Source: Andeanibacterium sp035497315 (GTDB lineage Bacteria > Pseudomonadota > Alphaproteobacteria > Sphingomonadales > Sphingomonadaceae). Taken from it: a DNA stretch of 53,668 nt. The translations under genes and the position numbers were made by a program. Of this stretch, positions 16,352 to 25,192 are shown one piece after another (within the stretch, counting starts at the first letter, position 1; each line of letters begins with the position of its first letter). The notes below the pieces were generated by a model. That model was not told the origin of the DNA. It saw only the letters and a program-made list of their open reading frames with translations, and did not search any database. The stretch covers positions 1-53,668 of the forward strand of contig DATJDU010000025.1 in the NCBI GenBank assembly GCA_035497315.1, read 5' to 3'.

Positions 16352-17782
16352 ATGGTCGATATGCATAGCCAATTCATCGCCGGCCAGAAGGCGAATGGGG
16401 AAGAAGCACCCGAAAAGGTCTTCAATCCGGCCACCGGAAGCGAGATCGCCAGGCTCGCCAGCGCCAGCCGCGCGCAGGTGCAAGGCGCAGTGGCGGCGGC
16501 CGAGAAGGCCTTTGCGGTCTGGTCGCGGATGACGCCGGGCGAAAGGTCGTGCCGGATGCTCAGGATCGCCGACCGGATCGAGCAGCTCACCGAGGAATTC
16601 GCCCAGATCGAAATGGCCAATTGCGGCAAGCCCATCGGAACGGCCCGCGCAGTGGACGTGGGCAATACAGTGGACGTGTTCCGCTTCTTCGCCGGGGCCG
16701 CGCGCACGGTGCCGGGCATTCCGGCAGGCGAATACCGGCCCGGCCACACATCCATGCTGCGGCGCGATCCGCTGGGCGTCTGTGTAGGCATCGCGCCGTG
16801 GAATTATCCGCTGATGATGGCTAGCTGGAAGATCGCCCCCGTCATCGCCGCTGGGAATACGGTGGTGCTGAAGCCTTCCGAGCACACACCTCTCAGCGCG
16901 CTCAAGCTGGCGGAAGTCTGCGCTGAATTCCTGCCCGAAGGGGTGGTGAACGTCGTCACCGGCAATGGCTCCAGCGTTGGCGCGCAGCTTGTCGCCCATC
17001 CGCGCGTCCGCATGGTCTCTCTGACCGGCGACGTTGCCACCGGGCGCAAGATCCTGGAGGCCGTGGCCCCAACCATCAAGCGAACCCATTTCGAACTGGG
17101 CGGCAAGGCCCCGGTGATCGTGCTGGAAGATGCCGATATCGAGGCCGCCGTCGCCGCCATTGCCGAGGGTGGATATTACAACGCCGGGCAGGACTGCACT
17201 GCCGCCTGCCGCGTCTATGCCCATGCCAGCGTGCATGACCGGCTGGTGGCCGAATTGCAGGCCGCCATCGAGGCCATCCCCATGGGCGATCCGGCCGAGG
17301 CGGGAACCCAGCTCGGCCCGCTGATCACCGCCCGCCAGCGTGACCGGGTGGACGGCTTCGTCGCCCGCGCCGCCGCCGATACACCCGCCGAGATCGTGAC
17401 CGGCGGCTATGCCCCCGAAGGGCAGGGCTTCTTTTATGCCCCCACCCTGATCGCCGGCGCGCGCCATACGGACGAGATCGTGCAGAAGGAAGTGTTCGGC
17501 CCTGTCGTATCGGTCACGCGCTTTTCGGAGGATGCCCAGGCGCTCGATTGGGCGAACGATTGCGAATATGGCCTCGCCTCTTCGGTGTGGACGCGCAACG
17601 TGGGCAAGGCCGCGCAATTCGCAGCCGAGCTTCAATATGGCGTGACTTGGATCAACACCCACTCGGTCAACGCCACGGAAATGCCGCATGGCGGGGTTAA
17701 AAGCTCTGGCTATGGATCGGATCTGTCGATCTACTGCCTCGAACATTACATGACGACGCGCCATGTCATGATTAAGCATTGA
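16352..17782 (+). CDS. patD: Gamma-aminobutyraldehyde dehydrogenase (YdcW/PatD/Prr type)
   Basis: This is a 476-residue NAD-dependent aldehyde dehydrogenase with the catalytic pair FELGGKAP (Glu) and NAGQDCTAACRVY (Cys). Its ending, EMPHGGVKSSGYGSDLSIY then RHVMIKH, is the signature of the YdcW/PatD aminobutyraldehyde dehydrogenases. It converts 4-aminobutyraldehyde, the product of putrescine transamination, to GABA, and might also accept the gamma-glutamyl form. GGCAGGA lies just before the ATG. It is first of a set with the glutamyl-GABA hydrolase (4-bp gap) and probably the putrescine transaminase. Confidence 0.9.
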   Translation: MVDMHSQFIAGQKANGEEAPEKVFNPATGSEIARLASASRAQVQGAVAAAEKAFAVWSRMTPGERSCRMLRIADRIEQLTEEFAQIEMANCGKPIGTARAVDVGNTVDVFRFFAGAARTVPGIPAGEYRPGHTSMLRRDPLGVCVGIAPWNYPLMMASWKIAPVIAAGNTVVLKPSEHTPLSALKLAEVCAEFLPEGVVNVVTGNGSSVGAQLVAHPRVRMVSLTGDVATGRKILEAVAPTIKRTHFELGGKAPVIVLEDADIEAAVAAIAEGGYYNAGQDCTAACRVYAHASVHDRLVAELQAAIEAIPMGDPAEAGTQLGPLITARQRDRVDGFVARAAADTPAEIVTGGYAPEGQGFFYAPTLIAGARHTDEIVQKEVFGPVVSVTRFSEDAQALDWANDCEYGLASSVWTRNVGKAAQFAAELQYGVTWINTHSVNATEMPHGGVKSSGYGSDLSIYCLEHYMTTRHVMIKH

Positions 17783-17786
17783 ACCC

Positions 17787-18518
17787 ATGCCACGCCCCGT
17801 CCTTGGAGTCATAGCCTGCCAGCGTACGGTCGGCACCGAGCCAGCGCAGACGGTGATCGAGCGTTACATCCGTTCGGCGATGGAATATGCCGATGTCGCA
17901 GCGCTGATCATCCCTTCCCTACCCGATCTGATGAGCGCCGCCGAAGTCGCCCCCAGACTCGACGGCGTGCTGCTGACGGGCAGCCCCTCCAATATACAGG
18001 GAAGCCGCTATCAGGATGAGGGGGGAGAAGGCCCCTTCGATCCGGGCCGGGACGAGATCGCCCTTTCCATGGTCGATCGCATGACCGAACTGGGCAAGCC
18101 TGTGTTCGGCATCTGCCGGGGCTTTCAGGAAATCAACGTCGCGCTGGGCGGCACCCTGCGGCGCGATGTTTCGGCCAGCGACGATCTGCTGCGCCACCAT
18201 GCGCCGGATAGTGTGTCTTTCGATGCGATGTTCGATCACATGCACCCGGTTCACCTCGCGCAGGGCGGCGTGCTGGCACAGGCTTTCGGCAAGCAGGACC
18301 TCACCGTCAATTCGGTCCATTTTCAGGGCGTCGGCCGGCTGGCAGACGGTCTGAGCGTGGAAGCCACCGCGCCAGATGGGCTGGTGGAGGCATATTCGGC
18401 CCGGATTGGCACTTCGCCCGTGCTTGCGGTACAGTGGCATCCCGAGTGGCACCCCGAAGGCAATGAAGACAGTCAGGCCTTCTTCCAACTGCTCGGCCGG
18501 ATATTGCGAGGAGAATGA
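17787..18518 (+). CDS. puuD: Gamma-glutamyl-GABA hydrolase
   Basis: This 243-residue class-I glutamine-amidotransferase-like hydrolase (peptidase C26 group) has the nucleophile elbow VFGICRGFQEINVALGG with Cys110 and a late His/Glu pair in VQWHPEWHPEG. LLTGSPSNIQGSRY near residue 65 is typical of PuuD. It releases GABA from gamma-glutamyl-GABA, completing the glutamylated putrescine route whose first steps are encoded at 5.8-8.4 kb. It starts 4 bp after the aldehyde dehydrogenase gene. Confidence 0.92.
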   Translation: MPRPVLGVIACQRTVGTEPAQTVIERYIRSAMEYADVAALIIPSLPDLMSAAEVAPRLDGVLLTGSPSNIQGSRYQDEGGEGPFDPGRDEIALSMVDRMTELGKPVFGICRGFQEINVALGGTLRRDVSASDDLLRHHAPDSVSFDAMFDHMHPVHLAQGGVLAQAFGKQDLTVNSVHFQGVGRLADGLSVEATAPDGLVEAYSARIGTSPVLAVQWHPEWHPEGNEDSQAFFQLLGRILRGE

Positions 18519-18627
18519 TGCCCATCACACGCACCAATCGCTTCCTCGCCAGGATCGGGTTCTCTCCCTGAAGGCCCGGGCCGCCCACGCGGCTTTGCCT
18601 TCCACCCCTTTCCGAGAGAGAACGAAC

Positions 18628-20004
18628 ATGCCCCGCAATTACGATATCGCCGAACTCAAGCGCCTGGACGTGGCGCATCATCTGCCCGCGCAGCAGGATT
18701 ACAAGCTGATCGAAGACATGGGCGGCAGCCGCATCGTGACCCATGCGGAAGGCTGCTACATCCATGATGGCGACGGTAACCGCATTCTGGACGGCATGGC
18801 CGGCCTGTGGTGCGTCAATGTCGGCTATGGGCGCGAAGAACTGGTGGAAGTCGCGGCCGAGCAGATGCGCGAGCTGCCCTTCTACAACACCTTCTTCAAG
18901 ACCGCGACGCCCGCCACCGTGCTGCTGGCCCACCGCATTGCCGGACTGACCGGCGGCAAACTGCAGCATATCTTCTTCAACGGATCGGGTTCGGAAGCCA
19001 ATGACACCGTGTTCCGCATGGTGCGCCATTATTGGAAGCTGAAGGGCGAGCCCAAGCGCAAGATCTTCATCAGCCGCTGGAACGCCTATCACGGCTCCAC
19101 CGTGGCCGGGGTGAGCCTGGGGGGCATGAAATTCATGCACGAGCAGGGCGATCTGCCGATCCCCGGCATTGAGCATGTCCGCCAGCCCTATTGGTTCGGC
19201 GAAGGCTTCGGCATGGACAAGCGGGAATTCGCCCATGCCTGCGCCGCCGCGATCGAGGAGCGCATCCTTGAAGTCGGGCCGGAAAACGTCGCTGCATTCA
19301 TCGGAGAGCCGGTGCAGGGCGCGGGCGGCGTGGTGATACCGCCCGAAGGCTATTGGCAGGAGGTCGAGGCGATCTGTCGCAAATATGGCATTTTGCTGGT
19401 GGCGGACGAAGTGATCTGCGGTTTCGGCCGCACCGGCGAATGGTTCGGCCACCAGACGCTGGGCTTCACGCCCGATCTCGTGCCGATGGCCAAGGGGCTA
19501 TCCTCCGGCTATCTGCCGATCAGCGCCACCGCCGTTTCCAGCGATATCGTGGAAGTGCTGAAGACCGGCGGCGATTTCGTCCATGGCTTCACCTACTCAG
19601 GCCATCCGGTCTGCGCCGCCGTGGCCCTGCGCAATATCGACATTATCGAGCGCGAGGGGCTGGTTGCCCGAACGCGCGACGATACCGGCCCCTATCTGGC
19701 CGAGGCGCTGGCCCGGCTCGCCAATCACCCGCTGGTGGGCGAGGCACGCTCCATCGGCCTGCTCGGCGCGGTGGAAATCGTCAGCAAGAAGGGCACGAAC
19801 GAGCGTTTCGGCGGCAAGGAAGGCACTGCCGGGCCGATCGTGCGCGATCACTGCATCGCCAATGGCCTGATGGTGCGCGGCATCCGCGATACGATCGTGA
19901 TGTGCCCGCCACTGACCATCTCGCGCCAGCAGATCGACGATCTGGTGGAAATCATCCGCAAATCGCTGGATCAGGCCCTGCCGGAACTGCGCGCTATCGG
20001 CTGA
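18628..20004 (+). CDS. spuC: Putrescine:pyruvate aminotransferase (SpuC-like)
   Basis: This is a 458-residue class-III aminotransferase. The N-terminal DVAHHLPAQQDYKLIEDMGG and the PLP region LLVADEVICGFGRTG with MAKGLSSGYLPISA match SpuC-type polyamine:pyruvate transaminases. It would turn putrescine into 4-aminobutyraldehyde, feeding the dehydrogenase gene upstream. The ATG at 18628 is chosen because GAGAGAGAAC precedes it; the frame is open upstream but that part overlaps puuD and makes no sense as this family. Its end overlaps the convergent FAD gene by 34 bp. Confidence 0.9.
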   Translation: MPRNYDIAELKRLDVAHHLPAQQDYKLIEDMGGSRIVTHAEGCYIHDGDGNRILDGMAGLWCVNVGYGREELVEVAAEQMRELPFYNTFFKTATPATVLLAHRIAGLTGGKLQHIFFNGSGSEANDTVFRMVRHYWKLKGEPKRKIFISRWNAYHGSTVAGVSLGGMKFMHEQGDLPIPGIEHVRQPYWFGEGFGMDKREFAHACAAAIEERILEVGPENVAAFIGEPVQGAGGVVIPPEGYWQEVEAICRKYGILLVADEVICGFGRTGEWFGHQTLGFTPDLVPMAKGLSSGYLPISATAVSSDIVEVLKTGGDFVHGFTYSGHPVCAAVALRNIDIIEREGLVARTRDDTGPYLAEALARLANHPLVGEARSIGLLGAVEIVSKKGTNERFGGKEGTAGPIVRDHCIANGLMVRGIRDTIVMCPPLTISRQQIDDLVEIIRKSLDQALPELRAIG

Positions 20005-20948
20005 ACCGGGCGGTGGACACCTTCTGCCAATATCAGTTGCGCAAGGCGGCGGCCGGATAGCCAGGCCGCCTCCACGCGCGCGCCGATCAGCCAGTCCCCG
20101 CAGACGCCAAGGCGGGAAGTACTGTCCCACAGCGCTTTCCGCCCGGCATCGCCGGAAAGGGCGAACCGCCAGCGATGGGCGACAGCAACGGCAGGTTCCT
20201 GAACGCTCCCCGCTGCGGCGAGGAAGGCCCGGGTCAGGGCCTCTGCGGCGAATTCGGGCGTCTGCTCCAGATGTTCTTGTGACCATTCGGTGCCGGCGTG
20301 GATGGTCCACGCCTCCGGCCCGGTCCGCCCGGGTTTCGAACCATTGCGCGCTGCCCAGGCAATGATGCCGTGATGGCGGATCACCGGCGGGCAATCGAGC
20401 GGCTGGGCAAAGGTCAGCATCGCCGCCCAGCAAGGCGTGGAAGGCGCCAGCACGGCAATCCGCGCCATATCGAGGCAATAGAGCCCCAGCAAAGGCGCGG
20501 CTTGTTCGGCCGGTACGGCAATGACCAGCGCATCGAAGGGCCCGGCCGAACCCTGCGCGAAAGCCAGGCTCCAGCCGAGCGGGCTCCGCGCGATGCCGCG
20601 CACATGCGCTCCAACCGTCACATCCAGGCCCTGCGCCATATGCCTGGGAATGGCATTCATCGCCGGAACCCCTACCCAGGCGTCCGCCCTCGCTTCGGGC
20701 CAGCGGGAAGCCGCGCCCGCCGCTTCCCAGCGTCCGATCTGATCGACGAATTCCGGATCGCGGGCCGTGATGAACTGCGCGCCGTGATCGAACACCGCCG
20801 CGCCGCAGGGCGTTTCCATCCGGCGGGAAGACATGCGCCCGCCCGGTCCACGCCCCTTGTCGAACAGGCGGACTTCCACCCCGCAGGCAGCCAGCATTTG
20901 CCCGCAGGCGAGGCCGGCCATACCGGCGCCGACGACCCCCACTCTCAT
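19971..20948 (-). CDS. Renalase-like FAD/NAD(P)-dependent amine oxidoreductase
   Basis: This 325-residue protein begins MRVGVVGAGMAGLACGQML (dinucleotide-binding GxGxxG) and then has GRGPGGRMSSRR, the pattern of the renalase-like NAD(P)/FAD oxidoreductases. FDHGAQFITARDPEF follows, as usual. The far end (GVCGDWLIGARVEAAWLSGR) is the second FAD-contact segment. Bacterial renalases oxidise mis-reduced dihydro-NAD(P) isomers, but the role here is unproven. The ATG directly before the GxGxxG is preferred over longer in-frame starts. It is convergent with spuC (34-bp overlap) and divergent from the LOV-HTH gene. Confidence 0.82.
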   Translation of the reverse strand: MRVGVVGAGMAGLACGQMLAACGVEVRLFDKGRGPGGRMSSRRMETPCGAAVFDHGAQFITARDPEFVDQIGRWEAAGAASRWPEARADAWVGVPAMNAIPRHMAQGLDVTVGAHVRGIARSPLGWSLAFAQGSAGPFDALVIAVPAEQAAPLLGLYCLDMARIAVLAPSTPCWAAMLTFAQPLDCPPVIRHHGIIAWAARNGSKPGRTGPEAWTIHAGTEWSQEHLEQTPEFAAEALTRAFLAAAGSVQEPAVAVAHRWRFALSGDAGRKALWDSTSRLGVCGDWLIGARVEAAWLSGRRLAQLILAEGVHRPVQPIARSSGRA

Positions 20949-21096
20949 GTCAGCGGGCGACCTCTGCGGGACGGGCGCGAAAAGTGATGGCGGGGGCTGT
21001 TCATAAACAGCAGCGTTGCCCCCGCAGCCCCAATTCGCCAACATGGCCGAAAGGGCAGTGGCTTGCCCCAATTCGGCGAAGTGGTAGTTTCAGGCC

Positions 21097-21687
21097 ATGG
21101 CCATACACGACATAATCGACGCCAGCCCAACCGCCGCCGTGATCAGCGATCCGCGCCAGGCAGACAATCCGATCATCGCCTGCAACGATGCCTTCGTGCG
21201 GCTGACCGGCTATGCGCGGGAGGAAATCGTCGGGCGCAATTGCCGCTTCCTGAGCGGGCCGGATACCGAACCCGCGCTGACCGAAGTGCTGCGCAGCGCC
21301 ATCCGCAAACGCCATCCGGCGATGGTGGAAATCCTCAATTACAAGAAGGACGGCACGCCCTTCCGCAATGCCGTAATGGTGGCCCCGATCTTCGACGATG
21401 CGGGCGAACTGGAATATTTCCTGGGTTCGCAGATGGAAGTGATCGGCACATCCGGGCTTTCCAGCGCGGACCGGCGCAGCACGGCGCAGGGCAAGATCGC
21501 CGGCCTTACCGGCCGTCAGCGCGAGATTCTGGAGATGCTGTCCTCCGGCAAGCTCAACAAGCAGATCGCCTATGTGCTGGGCCTGAGCGAGCGCACGGTG
21601 AAGATGCACCGCGCCGCCCTGCTCAAGGCGCTGGACGTCAGGACCAGCGCCGATGCGATCCGGCTGGCAGTGGAAGCGGGATTCTGA
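21097..21687 (+). CDS. LOV-HTH blue-light photoreceptor transcription factor (EL222-like)
   Basis: This 196-residue protein joins an N-terminal PAS/LOV domain (residues 5-125) to a LuxR-type HTH (about 130-190). The LOV part has NDAFVRLTGYAREEIVGRN then CRFLSG with the flavin-adduct Cys49, and FLGSQMEV with the late Gln that flips on illumination. The HTH has LTGRQREILEMLSSGKLNKQ and LSERTVKMHR. The architecture equals EL222 of Erythrobacter, a light-activated DNA-binding protein, though this one has a shorter N-terminal cap. It stands alone between the polyamine and phosphonate blocks; its targets are unknown. Confidence 0.92.
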   Translation: MAIHDIIDASPTAAVISDPRQADNPIIACNDAFVRLTGYAREEIVGRNCRFLSGPDTEPALTEVLRSAIRKRHPAMVEILNYKKDGTPFRNAVMVAPIFDDAGELEYFLGSQMEVIGTSGLSSADRRSTAQGKIAGLTGRQREILEMLSSGKLNKQIAYVLGLSERTVKMHRAALLKALDVRTSADAIRLAVEAGF

Positions 21688-21767
21688 CCGGTCCGCCTTC
21701 CCGCTCCTGCCCTAAAGGACGGGTCGTGCTTCGGCGGCGGGTCGGATATCTCTACAGACACTGATAA

Positions 21768-21805
21768 GGGCCTCACTGCCCGACCCCCCTTGGGTAGTGA
21801 GGCCC
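21768..21805. terminator. Bidirectional hairpin between LOV-HTH and phnX
   Basis: GGGCCTCACT (21768-21777) pairs with AGTGAGGCCC (21796-21805), a perfect 10-bp stem with an 18-nt loop that can fold further. It lies between two convergent genes. T-tracts are weak on both sides, so termination may be partial. Confidence 0.6.
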
Positions 21806-21839
21806 GCCTCTCATCCGCCGATATGTCAGGCGCTGCGGA

Positions 21840-22637
21840 TCAACCGATCTCCAGCCCTTCCAGTGCCCCCGGCAGATCCGCCACGCTATCCACCACCACA
21901 TGGGCGCCGGCAGCCAGCAGTTTCGCGCGCGCGCCTGCCAGCCGCTCCTCCCGCTCTGTCGGATCGAGCGCGGCAAGTTCTTCCGCGGTAAGGCCGATCT
22001 CGTTGCCGCTGGCGGCCACGCCCACGGTCCACAAGCCCGCCGCGCGCCCTTCGGCAATGCCCACTTCGGTATCGTCCACCTTCACGCAGGCACTGGCGGG
22101 CCATGCGCCCAGCTCCAACAGATTCTTCCACGCCATCAGCGGCGAAGGGCGGCCTTCCGCCGTTTCGCCGGCGCAAACTACGCAATCGGGAACATAGCCC
22201 TGATCGGCGATCAGCGGCATGATCTGGTCCATCATCTCGCGAGTATAGCCGGTGCAGGACCCGATTTTGACCCCCGCCTGCTGCAGATCGCGCGCCACAT
22301 CGGCCGCGCCGGGGATCAGCACCGCGCATTCGCGCGCGGCGGCGATCATGGCCGGGCCGATCTTGTCGAACAGGCGCAGGGCATCGTCGGGCTGCGGAGG
22401 AGTGCCCTTGGCTGCTCCCCATGCAGCGGCAATGCGCGGCTTGGCCAGCAGGCAGGCGATATGATCCCATTTGGCCCGGCCCATGTCCTCATGCGCTTCG
22501 GCTTCGGTGATGGGCACGCCCTGTTCCTCGAACAGCTTGACCAGTGCGATCACCGGGGCGCGGCTGCCGAAATCCATCATCGTGCCTGCCCAGTCGAAGA
22601 TCACCGCCTTCAGAGCGGGGGGATATTTTGCCTGCAT
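21840..22637 (-). CDS. phnX: Phosphonoacetaldehyde hydrolase
   Basis: This 265-residue HAD-family phosphonatase cleaves phosphonoacetaldehyde to acetaldehyde and phosphate. AVIFDWAGTMMDFGSRAPV holds the aspartate metal/nucleophile motif, DMGRAKWDHI holds the Schiff-base lysine of the cap, GSCTGYTREMM is HAD motif II, and KVDDTEVGIAEGRAAG is the acidic motif. The ATG at 22637 has GAAAGG 8 bp upstream and follows the stop of the FAD oxidase by 10 bp, so it wins over an upstream TTG. It is third in the minus-strand operon. No PhnW transaminase is in the window, so the oxidase upstream may supply the substrate. Confidence 0.93.
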   Translation of the reverse strand: MQAKYPPALKAVIFDWAGTMMDFGSRAPVIALVKLFEEQGVPITEAEAHEDMGRAKWDHIACLLAKPRIAAAWGAAKGTPPQPDDALRLFDKIGPAMIAAARECAVLIPGAADVARDLQQAGVKIGSCTGYTREMMDQIMPLIADQGYVPDCVVCAGETAEGRPSPLMAWKNLLELGAWPASACVKVDDTEVGIAEGRAAGLWTVGVAASGNEIGLTAEELAALDPTEREERLAGARAKLLAAGAHVVVDSVADLPGALEGLEIG

Positions 22638-22647
22638 GAGATGCCTT

Positions 22648-23769
22648 TCAGTCTTCAAGGATAGAGGAGATCACCTCTTCCGCCAGCGCGAAGGAGGTGG
22701 AAGCGCCGGTGCCGCTGGTGACCACCACCAGCCGCACGCCCGGCATGGGCTGGCGCATGATGCTGTGCTCCGGCCCGCTGGCGTAAGTCCCCGTCCAGCG
22801 CTGGATCACGGGCGGCGCATGGCCGAACAATTCGGCAAATTGCCGCAGCATCAGATCGTCGATCGCGGCATCGGCAAAGGGGGGAGGCGTAGCGGCATAG
22901 ACATGGCTGTCCCCCACCACCAGCGAGCCATCGGCGCCCTGCACCGCGATCAGATGGATGCCGAATTCCAGCTCCTCCGCCGCTTCGCGCGCAAGGCGGC
23001 GACGCAGCGGGCCAGTGGCGCACAGCTCGCTATAGCCCAGATAGCGCACCATGCTGAGATCGCTCATCACCGGATGGGGCAGGCGCCAGCCCGGCGCGGC
23101 GAGGCGCAGCATCTGAAGCTGACAGCGGGTGATCCCTTCGGCCGCATATTCGGCCGGGAACAGCCCTGCCCAATCGTCACCCGGACAGGCCACAATCCGG
23201 GGTGCGGCCAGCCGCGTTCCATCGGACAGCATCACACTGCCCGGCTCGATCCGGCTTACCGCAGCGCCTCTGAATATCTCCACGCCCTGCGCCTGTTCCA
23301 GCCAGCGCGCCAGCAGCGGAATAGCCGTGCGCGATTCAACCCTCAGATCCGCCGTGGAGAGCAGCGCACCGCCCAGTTCGCCGTGCAATTGCGGGCAATA
23401 ATCGCGCGCTTGCGCAGGAGTGAGCAGGCGGCACTCATCGCCCATTTCGGTCTCGGCAAAGGCTTCGATCACATCCACCGCCTCAGGCCGGCGGGCAAGC
23501 AGCAGCAGCCCTTCCTGCTCCACCTCGATGCCGGCCTGAGGTGCGATTTCGCGCCAGATTTCCGCGCTGCGCCGTGCAAGGTTCCACACCCGGCCACGCT
23601 GCTGCCCGGTAACGGTGACGAAACCGAAATTGCGGATCGAGGCGCCATTGGCCTGCGCATCCCGGTCCACCATCAACACGCGCAGCCCCTTGCGGGCAGC
23701 CGCCAGCGCATGGGCGAGACCGACAATCCCCGCCCCGACGACGATCAGGTCAGGCTGCGGCTGTGACAT
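22648..23769 (-). CDS. FAD-dependent amine oxidase, TIGR03364 type (phosphonate-linked)
   Basis: This is a 373-residue DAO-fold flavoprotein. LIVVGAGIVGLAHALAAARK near the N terminus is the FAD-binding motif, followed by ANGASIRNFGFVTVTGQQRG, typical of the TIGR03364 clade of glycine-oxidase-like enzymes found beside phosphonate genes. The C-terminal RWTGTYASGPEHSIM and VVTSGTGASTSFALAEEV match too. From memory, members of this clade oxidise 2-aminoethylphosphonate or its N-methyl forms to phosphonoacetaldehyde. The gene immediately precedes phnX (10-bp gap) and overlaps the upstream MFS gene by 20 bp, so the product-substrate link is strong by context. Confidence 0.85.
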   Translation of the reverse strand: MSQPQPDLIVVGAGIVGLAHALAAARKGLRVLMVDRDAQANGASIRNFGFVTVTGQQRGRVWNLARRSAEIWREIAPQAGIEVEQEGLLLLARRPEAVDVIEAFAETEMGDECRLLTPAQARDYCPQLHGELGGALLSTADLRVESRTAIPLLARWLEQAQGVEIFRGAAVSRIEPGSVMLSDGTRLAAPRIVACPGDDWAGLFPAEYAAEGITRCQLQMLRLAAPGWRLPHPVMSDLSMVRYLGYSELCATGPLRRRLAREAAEELEFGIHLIAVQGADGSLVVGDSHVYAATPPPFADAAIDDLMLRQFAELFGHAPPVIQRWTGTYASGPEHSIMRQPMPGVRLVVVTSGTGASTSFALAEEVISSILED

Positions 23770-25060
23770 GGGCGTGCCTCTTTGCCAGACGGAGATGGAA
23801 ATAGAGCGCGGAACACAGTGTCAGCAGGGCAACGGCCCCCGCCGTCCAATATGCGCAGTCGATATAGAAGGGCAGCCAGTCCATCGTCGGCGCCGCAAAA
23901 CTGCGATAAAGCAGCAGGGCGACACTGCCGACATAGCCGGAACTGTCCGCAATATAGATCAGGAAGCCGGCATTTCCCGCATGACCGATCGCCGCGATCA
24001 TCCGGTCGAACAGCATGGCGTTGAACGGCGTATAGGCAAAATAGAGCCCCGCCCCGGTGAGAATCATATAGGGCAGCGGAGAAAGCAACCCCATCTGGAA
24101 GGCCAGGGTCGAAAGGCCCAGCAGCACCGCGCCTGCAAAGATGATCGCATGCATGGCCAGCAGCGCGCGCATATTGTCGCGGATCAGCATCAGCGCACCC
24201 AGCGCCGCCAGCGCCACGACCGCCACCGGCAGTTCGCTGGCGGAAAAGACCGAGGCAACCCCGCCATAGCCCATCGCGGTCCACAGCTCGGCCGCGAAAT
24301 TGTCGCGGAAATCGCGCATCGCCGTCAGCAGCACATAGCCTGAGACGAGCAGCACCATGGCAAGCCCGTAATTGCGCAGGAAGGCGGCCCGATCCTGTCG
24401 GAGCATCGGCACGCGCACGGTACGCTCCGCCTCGTCATGCTCGTCGGGCGGCGGCATGCGCTCCAGCAGCACCAGAGAAACAAGCAGCAGGGGGAAGAAC
24501 AGCGCACCGGTAATGGCGGGCATCCAGGCCTCGCTCACGCCCCAACCCATCACGAGCACGGCCACGGATTTCACCGCGCCGGAGGAAATGATGAAGCTGG
24601 CGCATAGCACCGCGCCCAGCACTTCGGAAACGCGCCGCCCCTCGACATAGCTGAATACCAGCCCCCAGATCATCCCCAGCGGCAAGCCGTTGAGAAACAT
24701 GCAGGCCACGTTCCACGGCGCCGGGATGATTGCGAATAGCAGCAGCGCCACCCAGGACGTGACGATCAGCCCCAGAATGGCCAGCGCCCGCCCGCGCCGC
24801 CCGAATTCCGCGATCACCCTGATGCCGATCAGCTTGGACAGGGCATAGCCCAGCACCTGCGCGATCAGCAGTACGGTCTTGTAATCGAGCCCGCCCAGAA
24901 TGCTCCCATGATCGGCAAAGGTTGCCGCCGCGAAGGGCTTGCGAAAAGCGTACATGGCGAAATAGGCGCTGAAGGCGGCAATGCCGCCCAGGATGAGCGC
25001 AGCCTTGCGTCCGGGGCCGGACCCGGAGCCGGACGAAGCGGGATGAAGCAAGAAAATCAC
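23750..25060 (-). CDS. MFS-type transporter, DUF5690-like
   Basis: This 436-residue protein has about 12 predicted membrane segments and a central polar loop (MPPPDEHDEAERTVRVPMLR). ALILGGIAAFSAYFAMYAFR and FRKPFAAATF near the N terminus fit the DUF5690/UhpC-like transporters. The start is a GTG; no in-frame ATG exists before MYAFRKPF, which lies inside the first helix. It heads the operon with the oxidase and phnX and has a phosphonate-type operator 19 bp before the start, so import of an aminophosphonate or related head group is a sensible guess. It is not shown by the sequence itself. Confidence 0.8.
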   Translation of the reverse strand: MIFLLHPASSGSGSGPGRKAALILGGIAAFSAYFAMYAFRKPFAAATFADHGSILGGLDYKTVLLIAQVLGYALSKLIGIRVIAEFGRRGRALAILGLIVTSWVALLLFAIIPAPWNVACMFLNGLPLGMIWGLVFSYVEGRRVSEVLGAVLCASFIISSGAVKSVAVLVMGWGVSEAWMPAITGALFFPLLLVSLVLLERMPPPDEHDEAERTVRVPMLRQDRAAFLRNYGLAMVLLVSGYVLLTAMRDFRDNFAAELWTAMGYGGVASVFSASELPVAVVALAALGALMLIRDNMRALLAMHAIIFAGAVLLGLSTLAFQMGLLSPLPYMILTGAGLYFAYTPFNAMLFDRMIAAIGHAGNAGFLIYIADSSGYVGSVALLLYRSFAAPTMDWLPFYIDCAYWTAGAVALLTLCSALYFHLRLAKRHAHVTAAA

Positions 25061-25078
25061 CGTCAGCTGAAATGGAGA

Positions 25079-25096
25079 ATCTGGTCTAGGCCAGTT
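25079..25096 (-). promoter_or_regulatory. PhnF/HutC-type operator P1
   Basis: On the minus strand AACTGGCCTAGACCAGAT is a near-perfect dyad with the HutC-family layout (TGG-N6-CCA, TA near the centre). It lies 18 bp upstream of the GTG start of the MFS-oxidase-phnX operon, so bound repressor would block initiation. Sixteen of 18 positions equal site P3. Confidence 0.72.
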
Positions 25097-25192
25097 TCAC
25101 TGCACTTTCATGACGGCGGCGACGGAGGGCGCCGATGCGATATGCCCTTCGCCAGTGCCCCGCGCGGATGTTTGTCGCCGCCGTCGGCCATC

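Noticed and set aside
18515..18571. 18-codon frame between puuD and spuC, possible leader peptide
   Set aside because: It overlaps the puuD stop and has a fair ribosome-binding site, but no attenuator or repeated regulatory codons were found, so a leader function is not supported.
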